The notes under the pieces: model-generated | The model's input: the letters and a program-made list of their open reading frames with translations, nothing else | What the model was told of the DNA's origin: nothing | Database searches by the model: none | Shown here: in pieces, positions 1-13,500 of the stretch | How the letters are laid out: the number at the start of each line of letters is the position of its first letter | How positions within the stretch are numbered: the first letter of the stretch is position 1 | Made by a program: the position numbers and the translations under genes | Origin: Athene noctua | Taxonomy: Eukaryota > Chordata > Aves > Strigiformes > Strigidae | DNA length: 64,000 nucleotides | Assembly: GCF_965140245.1 (NCBI RefSeq) | Contig: NC_134038.1 | Coordinates: forward strand, 38,970,848 to 39,034,847 | Reading direction: 5' to 3'

Positions 1-1389
1 AATAAGTTTCTTTGCCAACTATGAAAAGCAATTAATAATACTTAACAGAAATTTTATAATATAGAGTTGTCTGCTTTGAAAATATAAATTATTGTTTATT
101 AATTGACCTGCTGTATCTCCCAGTTGATCTTTGGACTTGTGATAGTCAAGAAAAATAGCCTGGAGAATAATCGTTGGCATGTATTTTTCACATTAGCACT
201 CCTGTTCCTGAAGGAAGCACTGGTGATTTAAGAGATTAACAGCATTATTTCTATGTGAAAGTGTCAGAAAGTCTTATAACCCAAATGCATATTTGTGGTT
301 TGGTGTTTTTTGAGTATGATTAACTTGTGTTGCTGAAAGGCCCACCTTCAGTAAGAAAAAAATGTAATGTTTGTACAATATTGTTTGGCAAATTATGTTA
401 AAAGAGTGTGACCACTTACAAATATAATTCACTTTATGCAAGAGAAAAATGAGAGAACACAAATTAACAATACATATTTACTCCTACTTTTGTGCCTTAA
501 GAAGAGTTACTCACATGTGTTGGTACTGGCAACACCGGGACCACAGTTAGTGTTTAGTAGTTTAGTAGTTTCAGAGGCATGTAATCAGTCTTTTGAAGGA
601 AACTAGTTTTTACACCAAGATGTAGTGTTTTGTCTGAGTAAACTTATGTGCTTGTTGTCTGTTAAGTAGTTATTCCCTGTTAAGCAACTCTGGAATCTGA
701 TACTCTCAAGCTAACGCGTGTCTCTTGAAATTGATATGGTAGTTCGGACTTCGGCTGGAGCAAGGTGTGACCTGCTTGCTTTCTTTTTATTGAGAGGATA
801 CTAGTGAAAAGAAAAAAAAACCCCAACAAACAGAATTGGCTCTCCAAACCCCTTTGCCTTTTAATGAGTATGGCGTTACACTACTTATTTGATCTATAGA
901 TCCAGATTAAAACTCAGCGTTCACTGTTCTTGATGCAGTGTTAATGTTTTGCTGGCTTTTCTGGTTCACTTTTTGATTATTGCTAGAGGTACTCTGAAAA
1001 TACATTTTTTGATTTTACACGTTTATACAGAAGGATGTTTATAGACTTCTAGGGTGCCTTGTTGTGAGAAAACTATGGATTTCTCAGAATTATTTGTCAG
1101 TAGTGTAAAAAGTCCAACACAAACATACTGCTGTAGCGGCTTACTGGTCTGAAATGATATATGGGAAACAAATCATAATATTATTAACCAAACTTACTTG
1201 TTTTCTGCATAGGAAGTTTAGATTTCCAGTTTACAAATTTCAAGATCCACATTCCGTGAATTCTAGTCCTTGGGTTTTTTATACCTTCATGCTCATAACA
1301 AATCAGTGCCTTTCTGCTTTCATCTTAACTGTGTTTTAATTGATGATAAATGTTTTACTATTAGTAATACAGACTTTTTTTTTTAGCAG
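1..1389 (+). other. ARMC1: ARMC1 intron 1, 3' part
   Basis: AT-rich sequence ending in the exon 2 acceptor. No coding signal or recognisable repeat was seen. The gene's CpG-type promoter must lie left of the window. Confidence 0.7.
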
Positions 1390-1416
1390 GTATTTTGTGT
1401 GCATGGTGCAGAAAAA
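1387..1416 (+). other. ARMC1: ARMC1 5'UTR segment at start of exon 2
   Basis: A long T tract is followed by TAGCAG at 1384-1389, giving two possible acceptors 3 nt apart (exon starting at 1387 or 1390). The 27-30 nt before the main ATG contain an upstream ATG at 1403. The upstream non-coding exon 1 is outside the window. Confidence 0.75.
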
Positions 1417-1590
1417 ATGAATTCTACTATGAGTGAGGAGCCTGATGCACTATCTGTAGTTAACCAACTCCGAGATCTAGCGGCTGACCCACTGAACAGA
1501 CGGGCCATTGTTCAGGATCAAGGATGCCTGCCTGGTCTTATTTTGTTTTTGGACCATCCCAACCCTCCAGTTGTTCATTCAGCTTTGCTA
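1417..1590 (+). CDS. ARMC1: ARMC1 coding exon 1 (gene exon 2), residues 1-58
   Basis: Codes for the N-terminus and the start of the armadillo repeat, including DALSVVNQLRDLAADPLNRR. It ends GCT TTG CTA before the donor GTAAGT at 1591 (phase 0). The ATG at 1417 is chosen because it gives the family's MNS..TMSEE start; it has A at -3. A second in-frame ATG at 1429 is a possible alternative start. Upstream in-frame codons begin only from a GTG and are not needed. Confidence 0.96.
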
Positions 1591-4500
1591 GTAAGTGTTC
1601 TGGAGATAAATTTGTACGTCAGTAGGATATTTTGTAACTCTGTTGACGTATCTTTAAAAAAGCAAAAATGTAAAAAATCTGGGTTTATATTATGTCGATA
1701 TTCATTATACATGTTTTTTTAAAAACATATATTTCAAAAATTGTTTAGCAATGACGTGTTATTCCAGGGGAATTTATATTTTTTGAAATAGATAATTTAC
1801 TTTGCGTTTTTTCCCTAATACAGCTGTTTCACTTTTTGTGTGGAGGGAGGTAAGCACCCTTAAATCTCTTTCTTAAGATGAAGTCATGGAGCTTGGTAAA
1901 TATACACAGTGATTCAACATTCATCTTGGAGAAAAAAAATTTAAAATTGTAGGATAATTTAGGTTAGAAACGACCTCCAGAGGTGATAAAGTCCAAACCC
2001 ATGCTCAAATTAAGTGTACTCAGATCTTGGTTCAGGGTTACATCTGCTTGATTCTTGAACACCTTGAAGGATGGTGTTTCCATAACCTCTCTGGCACCCT
2101 GTTCCAGCATTTGATACCCTCATGGAATTTAAAACAAACACCACTCCCCACCCCAAACCCCCAAACCCAACCCAAAATCTATTAATATCAAATACAATTT
2201 GTTCCAGCTTTTGTCCATTTCTTCTCCTAAATTCTAAATGTTAAAGTCCTGATTCTAAATCCTAAATCTAAATACTAACTTGTATTTCTTGCTTAGAAAC
2301 AGGATAAACAAAAGTCAAATTTTTTTAAAAAGTCTAATTCAATTCTTCTAATAAGATTTTAAGTTACTAAATTTTATGTGGTGCTCTTTTCCATTTTAAT
2401 GTCATTATTGAATTCTAAACAATATGAAACTAGGGAGTAAAGAGCTTTGGGTTTTCCACACAGTATACATTATTATTTATACCATTAAGATCTATCTGTA
2501 CCATAATTCTTTATTTTTCATTTGGTTTACTTTTATAGAGGATAATGGTGGACAACCTGGAATTACTTCAGTGTCTCCAATGCTCTTTTGGATTCAGGGA
2601 ATGAGGTCCCATAATCCAGGAGACCTGTGTCCCATTACTTGTTTTTTAGGTTAACCTTGCCATAGCATTTGCCAGACTGTAATGTTCTTTACTGGAAGAA
2701 CTTTTGCGTTGATTTTACAGTTCTTGGGAATACGTTGTAAGGGTTTTCTTTCCAGTGTGGTTTCCTTAGGTTGTGTTCTTAAAAGAGGATCTTGTTCGGA
2801 TGCCTCCCTCTTTTTCCTGCCTCTTCTGTTCTGGGCTGTGTATTCTCACTGCCTGCACGAGATTCAGTAATCAGTCTGTGATCATGTTGCAGAAATTAAC
2901 CCTACATAAAAAGGACTGACTGTGGGATTGATGAGGTCTAATCCAGTTTGCAGCATGATTCCATAGCCCCAAATACTACTCAAGTTGTGTTGTACAGACA
3001 TCTCATTGGGTGGAAGTGGGAGACAGCTGTGTGTTTCCATTTAGTGCTAACCTTCAGTTAGAGTGGATTAAGAATCAGGATTGACAGGAAACCATGCTAT
3101 ATTCCAGGCCCCTGGCTGCAGTCAGAAATGGATTGGTTTACTGTGAAAACATGTTTTTGTCTGCTACTCAAGACACTTTGTGTTCATGAGTTCTTGAACC
3201 TCTTAGGTTCTGTAACTTTTAATATCTTTGCTGATAACTTTATAGCCTTCATTTCTGATATTTTTCCATTCTAAAAGGTCGTTTTGATTTGTTTTTCTTT
3301 TTCTAACCATCCCTTTGGTCAAAAAGGTGCTTCCATTTGGATGGGAATCATTAAATGTAATGATTTTCCGTTGTTTGTACTTAATAAAAGGTTGTACAAC
3401 ACCGACTTTAAATTTCTTAAGGTATTCTGCAGTTCCCACAGCTGAAATTATAAATAATCTGTATGAATCATAATAGTTCCCTACGTAACTTTTTTGATAT
3501 GTTGTAGAATCTTTCAGGGAGGGTGTTTTCCTCCCTAAGTGCAGTTTCAGTTGAGTCCTTTCTTCTGTCTGATCAAGAGGTGGTACCTCTTTGTGTCGTT
3601 TTCTCTGGTTTTGATTCCAGGAACTCTTTATGATACAATTCAAATGGTGAAAGTTTGAATGTTTTAAATTTAAAAAATCAGAAATAACCCAGGCAGTACT
3701 ACTTTCTATTCCCCTCTTAAATTTGGACTAAAATGTAAAAAAATAGGACTTGGAAGTTAAGAAACTACATTAACATTTCACTTATGAAACATCGTGTCTT
3801 TTGTTATTAAGATTGACAATAGAGTATTTTTAGATTCAAGTATGGAGGTAGTCCTATTGATTATGATGAAATGACTTCTGAGCTTAAAGCTAATGTGGAT
3901 AAGTGTTTTGCTGAAAAAAGGCTGAGGCAAAGTCCATAACAGTAATCTTTCTTATGCCTTCAGTAGACTGGAGTTTAATAAGCATAAATGATCTCACTTC
4001 TTTGAAGGTGCAGACCTTTGCATCTCCCATGGGGGCCAGGGGGAATAGGACCAACTTTCTAGTGTTGAAAAAGTCAGGTCACTTAAGTTGTTCTGATAAA
4101 TTTGTCTTTGGCCTTATTTTCATGAAAGTTATGTTTGTGTGTAAAGAGTATGTGACAGATGGAAGAGTCTGCCTAGGTTTTGACTCAAATAATTAGCTGT
4201 TAAGAGAATGGGTTTTTCTTTGTCCGACAACATTATATCCTTACTAAATGTCTTGAACAGAGACTAATAAAAATAAGAAACTTTTTCCACCAGTAAGGAT
4301 ACATTTCTTAACGTGAGAATTAGTAGTTCAGAGCTGTCACTCAGGTATTTCCCCATAGTTGAAAAGTAAGAAAATAAATGCATATAAAACATGTATAAAC
4401 TGCAGTTATTGATACTGATCTACATCAGGAAATACTAAGTATCACACTTAAGAGTTTTTATCATGCCAGACAACAGCCAGACTCTCTCAAAAGGCAGTAA

Positions 4501-7500
4501 AATGGTCTTGAATTTCACCTAATATGTGCTAAAGTTGATTTAGAAAAAACCCCAGATAATTAGTTCTCTGTCTCTGAAGGGATTAAGGAGCATATTATTT
4601 TTAAAGCAGCTATTGAGCAGCATAGCTATTATATGACTTTACTTAAAAAACTAGTGCACTTCTAAACCCTGCTATTGCAAACCTCACTTTATAAACCATT
4701 GTATCTGTGTGTTGCAGGATTTTGCAAGTGCAGTTCTTCTACCTACATGAATAAAACACTGATTAAAGTACAATGCACAGTACACTTTTGGAGGTTCCTT
4801 CTAAGAAAACTTTAGCACTAACAGGAGAGAGATGTCTTATGGAAAGGACTGACATTTTAACTGGAAGAGGTTTATGTTAAGAGGATCATGCAAATATACA
4901 GTTGTTGACTGGTGTCAGCAGTGTGAAGTTCTGCAGAGAGTCCACCCTGAAAGTCAAATAAACAAAACCTTGGGCAACAAATAAGTGTACATTCCCACTT
5001 TAGGTGACAATAACCTAAGCAGCTTGCTGCTACTTATATTCTTATTCCTGTATGGAATGATGAGTATTGCAATTAGTCTTCAGTTTATAAATGTTATAGA
5101 CCTCTTTCTGTGGACAGTAGAAACTTGGTGATAGTGAGTTTTCTAGTACTGAGGGAGCCCATAGAATTGTTGGAAATTATACTAGAAGCATAGTGTATAA
5201 AAGTTACTTTAGATCTCAGGTCACATAAATATTTGTTGGACATTCACTTCAGCTTCCTGCTTGAATTGGGACAGTCACCAACACTCAATCAGGTCAGTTG
5301 TAGCTTTGTCTCATTGATCCTGCAGTCCCACTAGGTCATCTGTTCCAGTGTTGAACTACCTTCATCGTGCAAAACCTTTTTGTAATATTTGATTCGAACT
5401 TCCCAAGCTGCAATTTGTGGCTGCACCCCCTTGTTACATTGTCTGCTGCCGTACAGGAAAGTTTGGCTTAATCATCTTTGTAAACGCTTTTTGAGTAGAT
5501 GTAGACAGATGTTAGATTGTCCCTTAGACTCTCTTAGCCAGTATAAACAAACCCAGTCTCTCAACCTTTTCTCATAGATTAGATCTTCTGTGCTTTCTGT
5601 GTATTTTTAAGAATAAAAAGATTTTTTGATGTTCACGGTAGGTGATAATCCTCTTTATCTTCTTGCTAGAACTCACATTATAAGGTTTTGCAGATGTACA
5701 CTAATAAAAATTAATGATAATATACTACTGGACATATTGCTGATTTGCTGTGGTCCTCTTTCTTTTTAGGCTCTCCGCTATTTGGCAGAGTGCCGTGCCA
5801 ACAGAGAAAAGATGAAAAGTGAATTGGGTATGATGCTCAGCTTACAGAATGTAATACAAAAGTAAGTTTATGATGGGTTGTTGGATCCAAAGACAGTGTA
5901 AACATAAAATTCTGATGCAAAGTAAAACCTTGACTATGAATCTCTATGGTGAATTTTTAATACTGCTTTCTTCCTTGTTGAAGTTTTGTGGCCGCAAATT
6001 GTGGCAAGCAATTAATGTTTTTAATTTTACAGTATAGCAAGTGATTAGACCATAGTGTACAAGAAATATTAATTTGGAAGTAATTTTCCAAACAAGAGAC
6101 TTCTTGCCCTTGTTACAGATAACTCATTTTGTCCCTTCCCTTTAGGTTCTCTTATAATCTTTCCCATCATTGTATAAGGGTGCCTTGTACTAGTGCATTT
6201 TATGAAATTGCTTGGAATCTGCCACGTTATTCTTTGAATCTTACTGTTGAAAAGATAAATCGTATATGCAATGTATTTGTTTTGATGTATTTTTGAAGGT
6301 ATGTATCTGCAGATCTGTGTTGTGGAAATGGCTTGCAGACAGAGTAGAGGTTAGTGAGGTTTGTAGTGGTCTCTAATTTCTTTGTAGAATGTGTCGACTG
6401 GGTTATGTCTCTTAACAAAAGCCAGGTCGCACATTTTAAGACTGCTAACTGTTGAGTCTTCAATACTGGAAGATGTGTTGGGTATATGCACACTGGAGAA
6501 GATGTGTATGTGCACATCAGTAGAAATTAATAGGATGAACTAAGACAAATCATTATTAGAAAAAAAAGCCCACCCTCCTCCAAAGATTAGTCTGTCATAG
6601 CAAAAATTAGTTTGCCATTAAGTTATTAAAAGGTGATTATTTTATACACAGTTTGATAGCACTCTAGTTAACTGGACTTTTCAGATGTGAGGGACTGTTC
6701 CACGAGGGAGTAAAGTCATTGCTTCACTGAGATGTGACTCAGATGAATGTTTAAAACAATCACTTAGAGAAGGATGAAACACGAGTAAAATTGTGTGTTA
6801 CAGATTCAAGTGGAAAGCTTTTGAATCATTAATAAGTCAATTGAATCCCTAATCTATCGCTTGTGGTATAAGTTACAAGTTTCTTTTGGAAAAAACCCAA
6901 GGCTAGACTTGTCTAGTTCCTTCATCCCATAGCCCCTCCAGTTTTTCATGGTGTGTACCTTTTGTTGTCTCTCTCTCTGCTGCTGCTTATCTAGAGGTGT
7001 GAACCTGTAGAATTGGAGGGGAAATTCCAGTCTGTTCACAAGTCCGATATGATATGTGATCTAAGAAGGATTAAAACTGTTTTCCTTTATGTTCTTCCTA
7101 AATTCTGCTGAAACTAACAAGATTATGTATTGGCATGACATTCAGCATTATGCCTAAATACCATCTTGTTACTCAGTTACTCAAAACACAGAGATTTAAA
7201 ACAAATGTCTTAAACAGGACGATAAACTAAATGACAGGAATTCAGAAGAGAATAGTTCTTAATTTTTTGAATAATGTAATAATTATAACTTTAAAATGAT
7301 AGCTGGTTTTAGTAGGATGTATGGGGAAAAATTGAATTCTTACAGTATTCTCCTTTTTTAAGGACAAGCGTAATTAAGGTAAAATAGCAAAAAAGTCTTT
7401 GCTTCCTATTTTTATAATAACAATAAGAACTGAAATGTTTAGGTAATAAGATTGTATTTCAGAATAACCTACTTCTAGTATATATTACATGTCTATTTAG

Positions 7501-10500
7501 AGCACAGAGACATCCTTAAGAAGTTCTTGAAAAAGGAATGGTAGTTCATTATCAGTCTCTGCAGCTTATAAATATTACTGAGGAAACAGTCTTTATTAAA
7601 ACTTTTGTTTAAAGAATTCTATGGAAATATCTTGGACAGCCTTTTTTTCTACATTTCAATTTCAAGGACCGAAAGAGTGTGAAGTTCAGAAACATGCAGA
7701 AAAGGAGAGATAAGTCAGTAAAAACTGGAAATCTTGTAGGTGTTCTTTTTTTCTAGAAAGCTCTTTGGCAAGAGTAAGAACATACATTTGATTTGTATGC
7801 TTGTAACATTTGGAAAGTGTGATATCATGAAAATTTAAATACATAGCATTTTCAAACACAAGAGTTTGTCATGTGCTTGTCAGGATTTTAGGCTTTAATG
7901 TTGACAGGAAATGCTGAAGCTTAGTTTTGCGTTGCCTGCAGAAATATGGAGAAAGATGGTAGAAAAGTGCTGAGAAGATAGATGTAGAATTATTTTTGTC
8001 ACAAAAACCCAATGGTTTGTGGTTGTGTTGTTTTGTTAGAAAGTCTGTAGGGGAGAAAACAAGGTCTCTCTTCTTTAGATTTGCTTTATAAAATGCAGAT
8101 TCTAGCTTTTAATGTGATTTCAGTTTACCAGAAGTTGTATTTATATAATACTGTAGTCCTTTGAACTGAAACTAAACATTAATAAATGCAGTACTTAAAT
8201 GCTTTAGTCTTAATGACTTCATGCAGTGCATTCCAGAGTACTTTCCAGTATCTGTGTATCTACCTTGTTGCTCTAACTAATCTAAAATTTTTACTATTTC
8301 CACAATTTTAACTTGGGGTTTAGGTTTTTTTTGGTTTTTTTTTTTTGGTGATGTGCTATAACGCAAACAAATCATACAAAGAGGTATGAACTTCTGTCAG
8401 TATTCTGCTTTTCCAGTTATTGCATGATTTTTTCAAGTGAGACAGAACCCAGCATCTTCTGGGCCAGAAGTTGTAGTCTTTTAGTTCTTGGCAGGTTAAG
8501 CACATCCTGTGATCTAAATTTTTCCCTTTCATCAAAGATTTTGTAATTCTCACTGTTCGTTTTCATTGACTTCTCACTTAACTAAATAATATTCAGTGGT
8601 TTTCCCTGTTTGGTACTGAATTGTGACAAACTACTCTGCCACTGATAAAGCTGTGTCACATCTTTTCAAGCAATGAAATGGAGCTCGTGTGCACAGAGGC
8701 AAGTTGCAAACTGAATATTTGTCATGTTTCAGACTTAAGTTGATGTTCAGCAGCTCTGAACTGACACTGTGCTTAGGAAGTCAAGAGTTTGTTTAGAATT
8801 CCAGTTTTCTCTTGCTTTCAGTTATGAAAATACTGAAATTTGAGGGTTTTTCTCAACATGTGAGTGTCTTTTTATAAGCTTTGAAGGTCTCTGTATTAGA
8901 GACCTCAAGTTCAGGTGTGGAATTTCTTGTCATAACATGCCTACAGCTAACCAGTTGATGCCAGCAGCTGGAAAATAGATGGAGTTGATTTGCTACTTAT
9001 GATTTCTTAGTACATGGAAGCCTGAGGCACAGGTCAAACCCCTCTTGTTGCAAGTAATACACAACCAGTGGAAGAAGAATACAGCACTTGTATTATTTTC
9101 TTCATAAGACTACTGAGGGTGAGAGTTGAAATTGAGTGCTACCTGTTTAATCAGTGATAAGCAGTAAATTATACTCTGTACTGCATCATGTGAAATGGGT
9201 AGGAAATATTTGATAGACATCCAAGTTTAACTGTAGTTCTTCTTTGAGGTACCTTCATGTTCCATTTCATGACTCAGTTATGAAATCAGTCCCCTAGGAT
9301 TATCTGATCAGCTTTTTGGTATTTGCTTATAAGCATTATAGCTCATTTGTGGAAATAATTTTGCTGCTTAAAATGAATGTTTGGCTGACTTCTTAGCTGA
9401 TACTACATTTCACCTAAAGAACAAAGGGTAGGTTTTAGGTTCATTGGGGACAAAGATTTTCAAGCTGTATGAACGCTAGTTTTTGCTAACAGAAAAATAA
9501 CAGATTTTTGATATAGTGACTGGGGCTTATAGGCTCTAGAGCAGAAATATGAAATGTCAGCTCTGAAGAGTACAGAATATGAATTTGAAGGCAGTGAGAT
9601 ATTTATATATTTAGGATTTTTTTCAGATTGAACTTGATTTGGAACATGTATGACTTTCTGAAATGCTTCATATGAAAGGCTTTATACACTTTCACATTTT
9701 CTAGGACGTATCAGAAGCTGTTCAAGTTTCATGGAATACTTCAAAACATTTTTCAAATATAAAAGTTTCTGTTGTCCTATTCTATACTTACTGTTTTTTC
9801 CCTTAGCAGGGGAGATTTCTATTTTGTTCATCCACATTTGCTTATTTTTAAGTGAAGCTTGACACATCTTTCCATGTTATAAGATAGGACTAGTAAATGT
9901 GTTGGAGAGAAGTCAGACCATTAAAATTCCTACCTGCACGTTTCCAGACCTTGCTTTTTCTTTTTTTTTTTTTTTTTTATTTTTATTTTTATGGCTGAGA
10001 CTGCTTTAGTGCTATCACAAAAATGTTTCACTCCCTTGCCAGGTGACTGAGTGCCTGTAAGTGTATATGTAAAAGTGTTTGTGTAACTAGGTAAAAAGGA
10101 GAGGATAAATCGAGACTTATTGGAGAATGGCGTTTCATTATATTCCAGCAGTGATCAGCAGTTATTTAGTATTGAAAACTGGTTTAGTTGCTGGCTTTAT
10201 GAATTGTATGGAGGACTTAATGTGTCCGTATGGACTTTATAAAATGTTATTAGCAGCTTCTAGAATTAAAATTAATTAGGATTTATAGCCTACAAGGAAA
10301 TATACTAATTTGTGTTCAGAGTGGAAGTGACTTTTGATGGACAGTAAAGGTCAAAGTTCATAATTTTTCATAATCTTTATGAGCAGCATAATGGTACTGT
10401 TTAAATATAACTAACATGTATTTAAAAAAAAAAAGCTGGATGAAGAGTCAATATACTAAATAGCTCTTATTATGGAATGGCAAATTACTGAGAGTAAAAT

Positions 10501-13500
10501 TCCAATTACTTAGCTAAAAGAGCTTTTCAAGATAGTCTTCCTTTGCCAGGGTGTCAGATTTAACAAGCTGAACTAAATCCAGTGCATTAATCAGCTCTTC
10601 CAATTTATTACTTGCCTAAGAAGATTAGGGCAATTAATATGTGTTTAATTAGAGTCCTTTGCAGATCTGGTAAAATACATGCAGTCTATAATTGCTGACT
10701 TCTTACTCAATTTTAATTTTTGGTAGTCTTAATTACCTATACTTTCTGAAATTTTAATTATTCATTGAAACAAGTGGAGTTCAAATTTATGATGTCTGAC
10801 AAAAAAAACCAGCCAAGTATTTTAGGTAGTATTTGCTGAAATTAAAATCATAGGGATGTAGCATCACAATAGTTTTATCATTTTTGTTGTGTGACATACT
10901 TCTTTTTCTTCTTTGTGAGAAAGGAGGAATGATTGGGGAAGAAAGGTCAAAGGCCATGTATTAATTAGCAAGAAAGCAAACTACGTATTTAAAGGGATAT
11001 CTGATGATGAAGGGGATGTTGCCTTATCATAACAGGCTTCAAGATAATGCTTTGTGAGAAAATAAAGCTAAACAATTCTGTAAACTGCGTTTATACATTT
11101 ATGCTATGCTGTTGATTGGAGTATTTAAATTCTCATCTACAAAGGAGAAGGAAGTACCTTTTTACAGACTGTAGAGATTTTCTATAACTGAATCAGTTAA
11201 TAATGTTATTTTTGTAATCCTTGGTATGTGGGGTTTTTTTACGATCAGAATTGAGAAACAGTTGAGATTAGATAATGGGAAGCATGATTCTCTTGCATGA
11301 TTGTTTTTGGACTCTACCATACGTGATTGTGTACTGAGTAGTTGTGGTTTTGGAGGAAAACATGGTTATCCCATGTCTTCTGAATTCCTGTGAGCAGGAA
11401 GTTCCAAACCCTCCGTTTTTTAGAAATTATTTACAAATTGCTGTGTATCACCTGGAACAAGAGTAATACACACATCTGTCTATTCCATGTTCACTTTTCT
11501 GGCCTTTCCCTTCCTGTTATTTTCCCAAGCTTCCTTGTTTTCTGTACTTGGTTACATTTTGTCTATTTGAATGTATAAGTGCTTCTACAAAATTACGCTA
11601 CTGGTTGCTGGTGCATCTCTTTGGGCTGTGGGGCTCCAGTCTATTCAGTGCTATAGCAGTGTGCTTGTTAGTAATAGATGGTCACAGCAGGAAGATGTCT
11701 GCAGTCTGGTTTATACAGCATTGTTAAGCAAAGTGGCTTAATATCCCCCTCCTCCACCCCTAGTTTCTTTAAGGAATGTTTTTATTGTATATTTTATTAA
11801 TCTTACAAGTTTCACAAATACTTTTTTGAAGTTATTTTTGAAAAAGCGTCCTCTGACAAAAAAACCCCCCAAAAATATTAGAAAATGTAGGAAACATTAG
11901 TATGTCCTCTTTAAATATACCATGTTGTTTGTCCTAAGTGGATGAAAGCTCCTTTTGTCTGTCAAACAGCTTCCTGGTGTTTGGAGGAGGTTATATATAG
12001 GAAAAGAGTGGAGGAGCAGAGGAGAGGGTGAGTTCAGTGCTGTGGGGTACCTATGTTATTAAGGCATGTACTTAGTAAAAGTTTGTGTTATTTTTGCTTG
12101 TGGGTCATGACAAACTAACAAAGGGTTCAGACTTTCTCCTAATTCAGAATTTTTTAAAAAAATGTTTAAAAATACCCTTTTTTTGTATTCCTGTACTATA
12201 TTTAGTGTTATGAAGGATATAGGAAGTCATGATCTCAACACAGAGATGCAGGCACAGGGACAAATGGTAACAATAAATAAAACACAAAAAGCATTAAGTA
12301 ATGAAATGGTGTAAAATTCTAGTTTTACAGTATTGGTTTTATCCTGGACTTTAGTCATGATGTAATGGGATTTCTGGGAGAATACTGACAGGTTTTGTGA
12401 AGTAAATAAATAAGGTTTAACGGTTTGGAAAGATGGATATCTTTTGTAAGAATAGTCCAAGACTTGACTGCCAACAATTCAAATGTAACTAGTAATTTAT
12501 GTGTTGAGATATTTCTGTGGGTTTATATTTTGCAGGAGTTAATAGAAATTATCAGTCATATAAATAACTGTTCTAAAGTCTTATTATGAGAGGTGCAATT
12601 TAGGATAAGCTTACTGGTTTTGTTTGTGTGTGTAGGATTGTTCACTGAGAAAAATATGAAAGTGTGACCAAATAGAAGGGACTGCCCTGTGCCCTACAAG
12701 ATGTACTTGGTGTTCTCTCAATTTACTTTTGATATTCCATTTTGTCTTTTTTATCTTGGGATCTCTCTGTCAAAGAGGTGTTACAAAGTCATCTTGCACT
12801 CAACTTACTTGCTTAGTGAGCTCTATACGATCAGTATTGTTTCTGTACTCAACAGTTTAGGTGGTTGTCAACCTCTAGATTGGGCTTTTGTGTGTTTGTA
12901 TTCTTCATTCTGTCGTGTGTGTAATTCCTGTTATAATTCCTATTATAATGTTTTTAACTGCAGTCAGGATTACATTTTTGTTTCACTTTTTGCTCTCCAA
13001 GCTACTACCTTTACCTTACAACATTCCACATGGTATCTGTCATCTGTATCAGAACTGTTGGTTATGTGGCTTCTCATCATCTGATGTCTGTCTCCATTTA
13101 ATTCAGGTACTGTACATCCATAGACTTTTTAGTATACCAGTTCAACACAATGCTAGTTCAGTAGACTAGCTTTTACTGTACTAATTCAATACATTTTCAC
13201 AATCAGTGAATCACAGAATCAACTAGGTTGGAAAGGTCCTTGAAGATCATCCAGTCCAACCATTAACCTCACACTGACAGTTCCCAACTACACCATATCC
13301 CTCAGCGCTATGTCAGTTCTACTCTTAAACACCTCCAGGGATGGGGACTCCACCACCTCCCTGGGCAGCCCATTCCAACAACCCCTTCTGTAAAGAAATG
13401 CTTCCTGACATCTAGTCTAAACTTTCCCTGGTGCAACTTGAGGCCATTCCCTCTTGTCCTGTCACTTACTACTTGGTTAAAGAGGCTCATCCCAAGCTCT

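Larger units (their letters stand above)
1591..5769 (+). other. ARMC1: ARMC1 intron 2
   Basis: GT-AG intron of about 4.2 kb (donor GTAAGT, acceptor TTTTTAG). It carries two old CR1 fragments (about 1951-2260 and 5225-5640) and an unexplained minus-strand open frame (3203-3726), reported separately. The rest is featureless AT-rich DNA. Confidence 0.93.

Noticed and set aside
1399..1416. GTG-initiated N-terminal extension of ARMC1
   Set aside because: The family start is the ATG at 1417; the upstream in-frame codons are 5'UTR.
12689..13169. Two overlapping plus-strand ORFs (131 and 93 codons) in intron 3
   Set aside because: Overlapping frames with hydrophobic, Cys/Tyr-rich, T-rich-DNA composition; no family match and no splice context.
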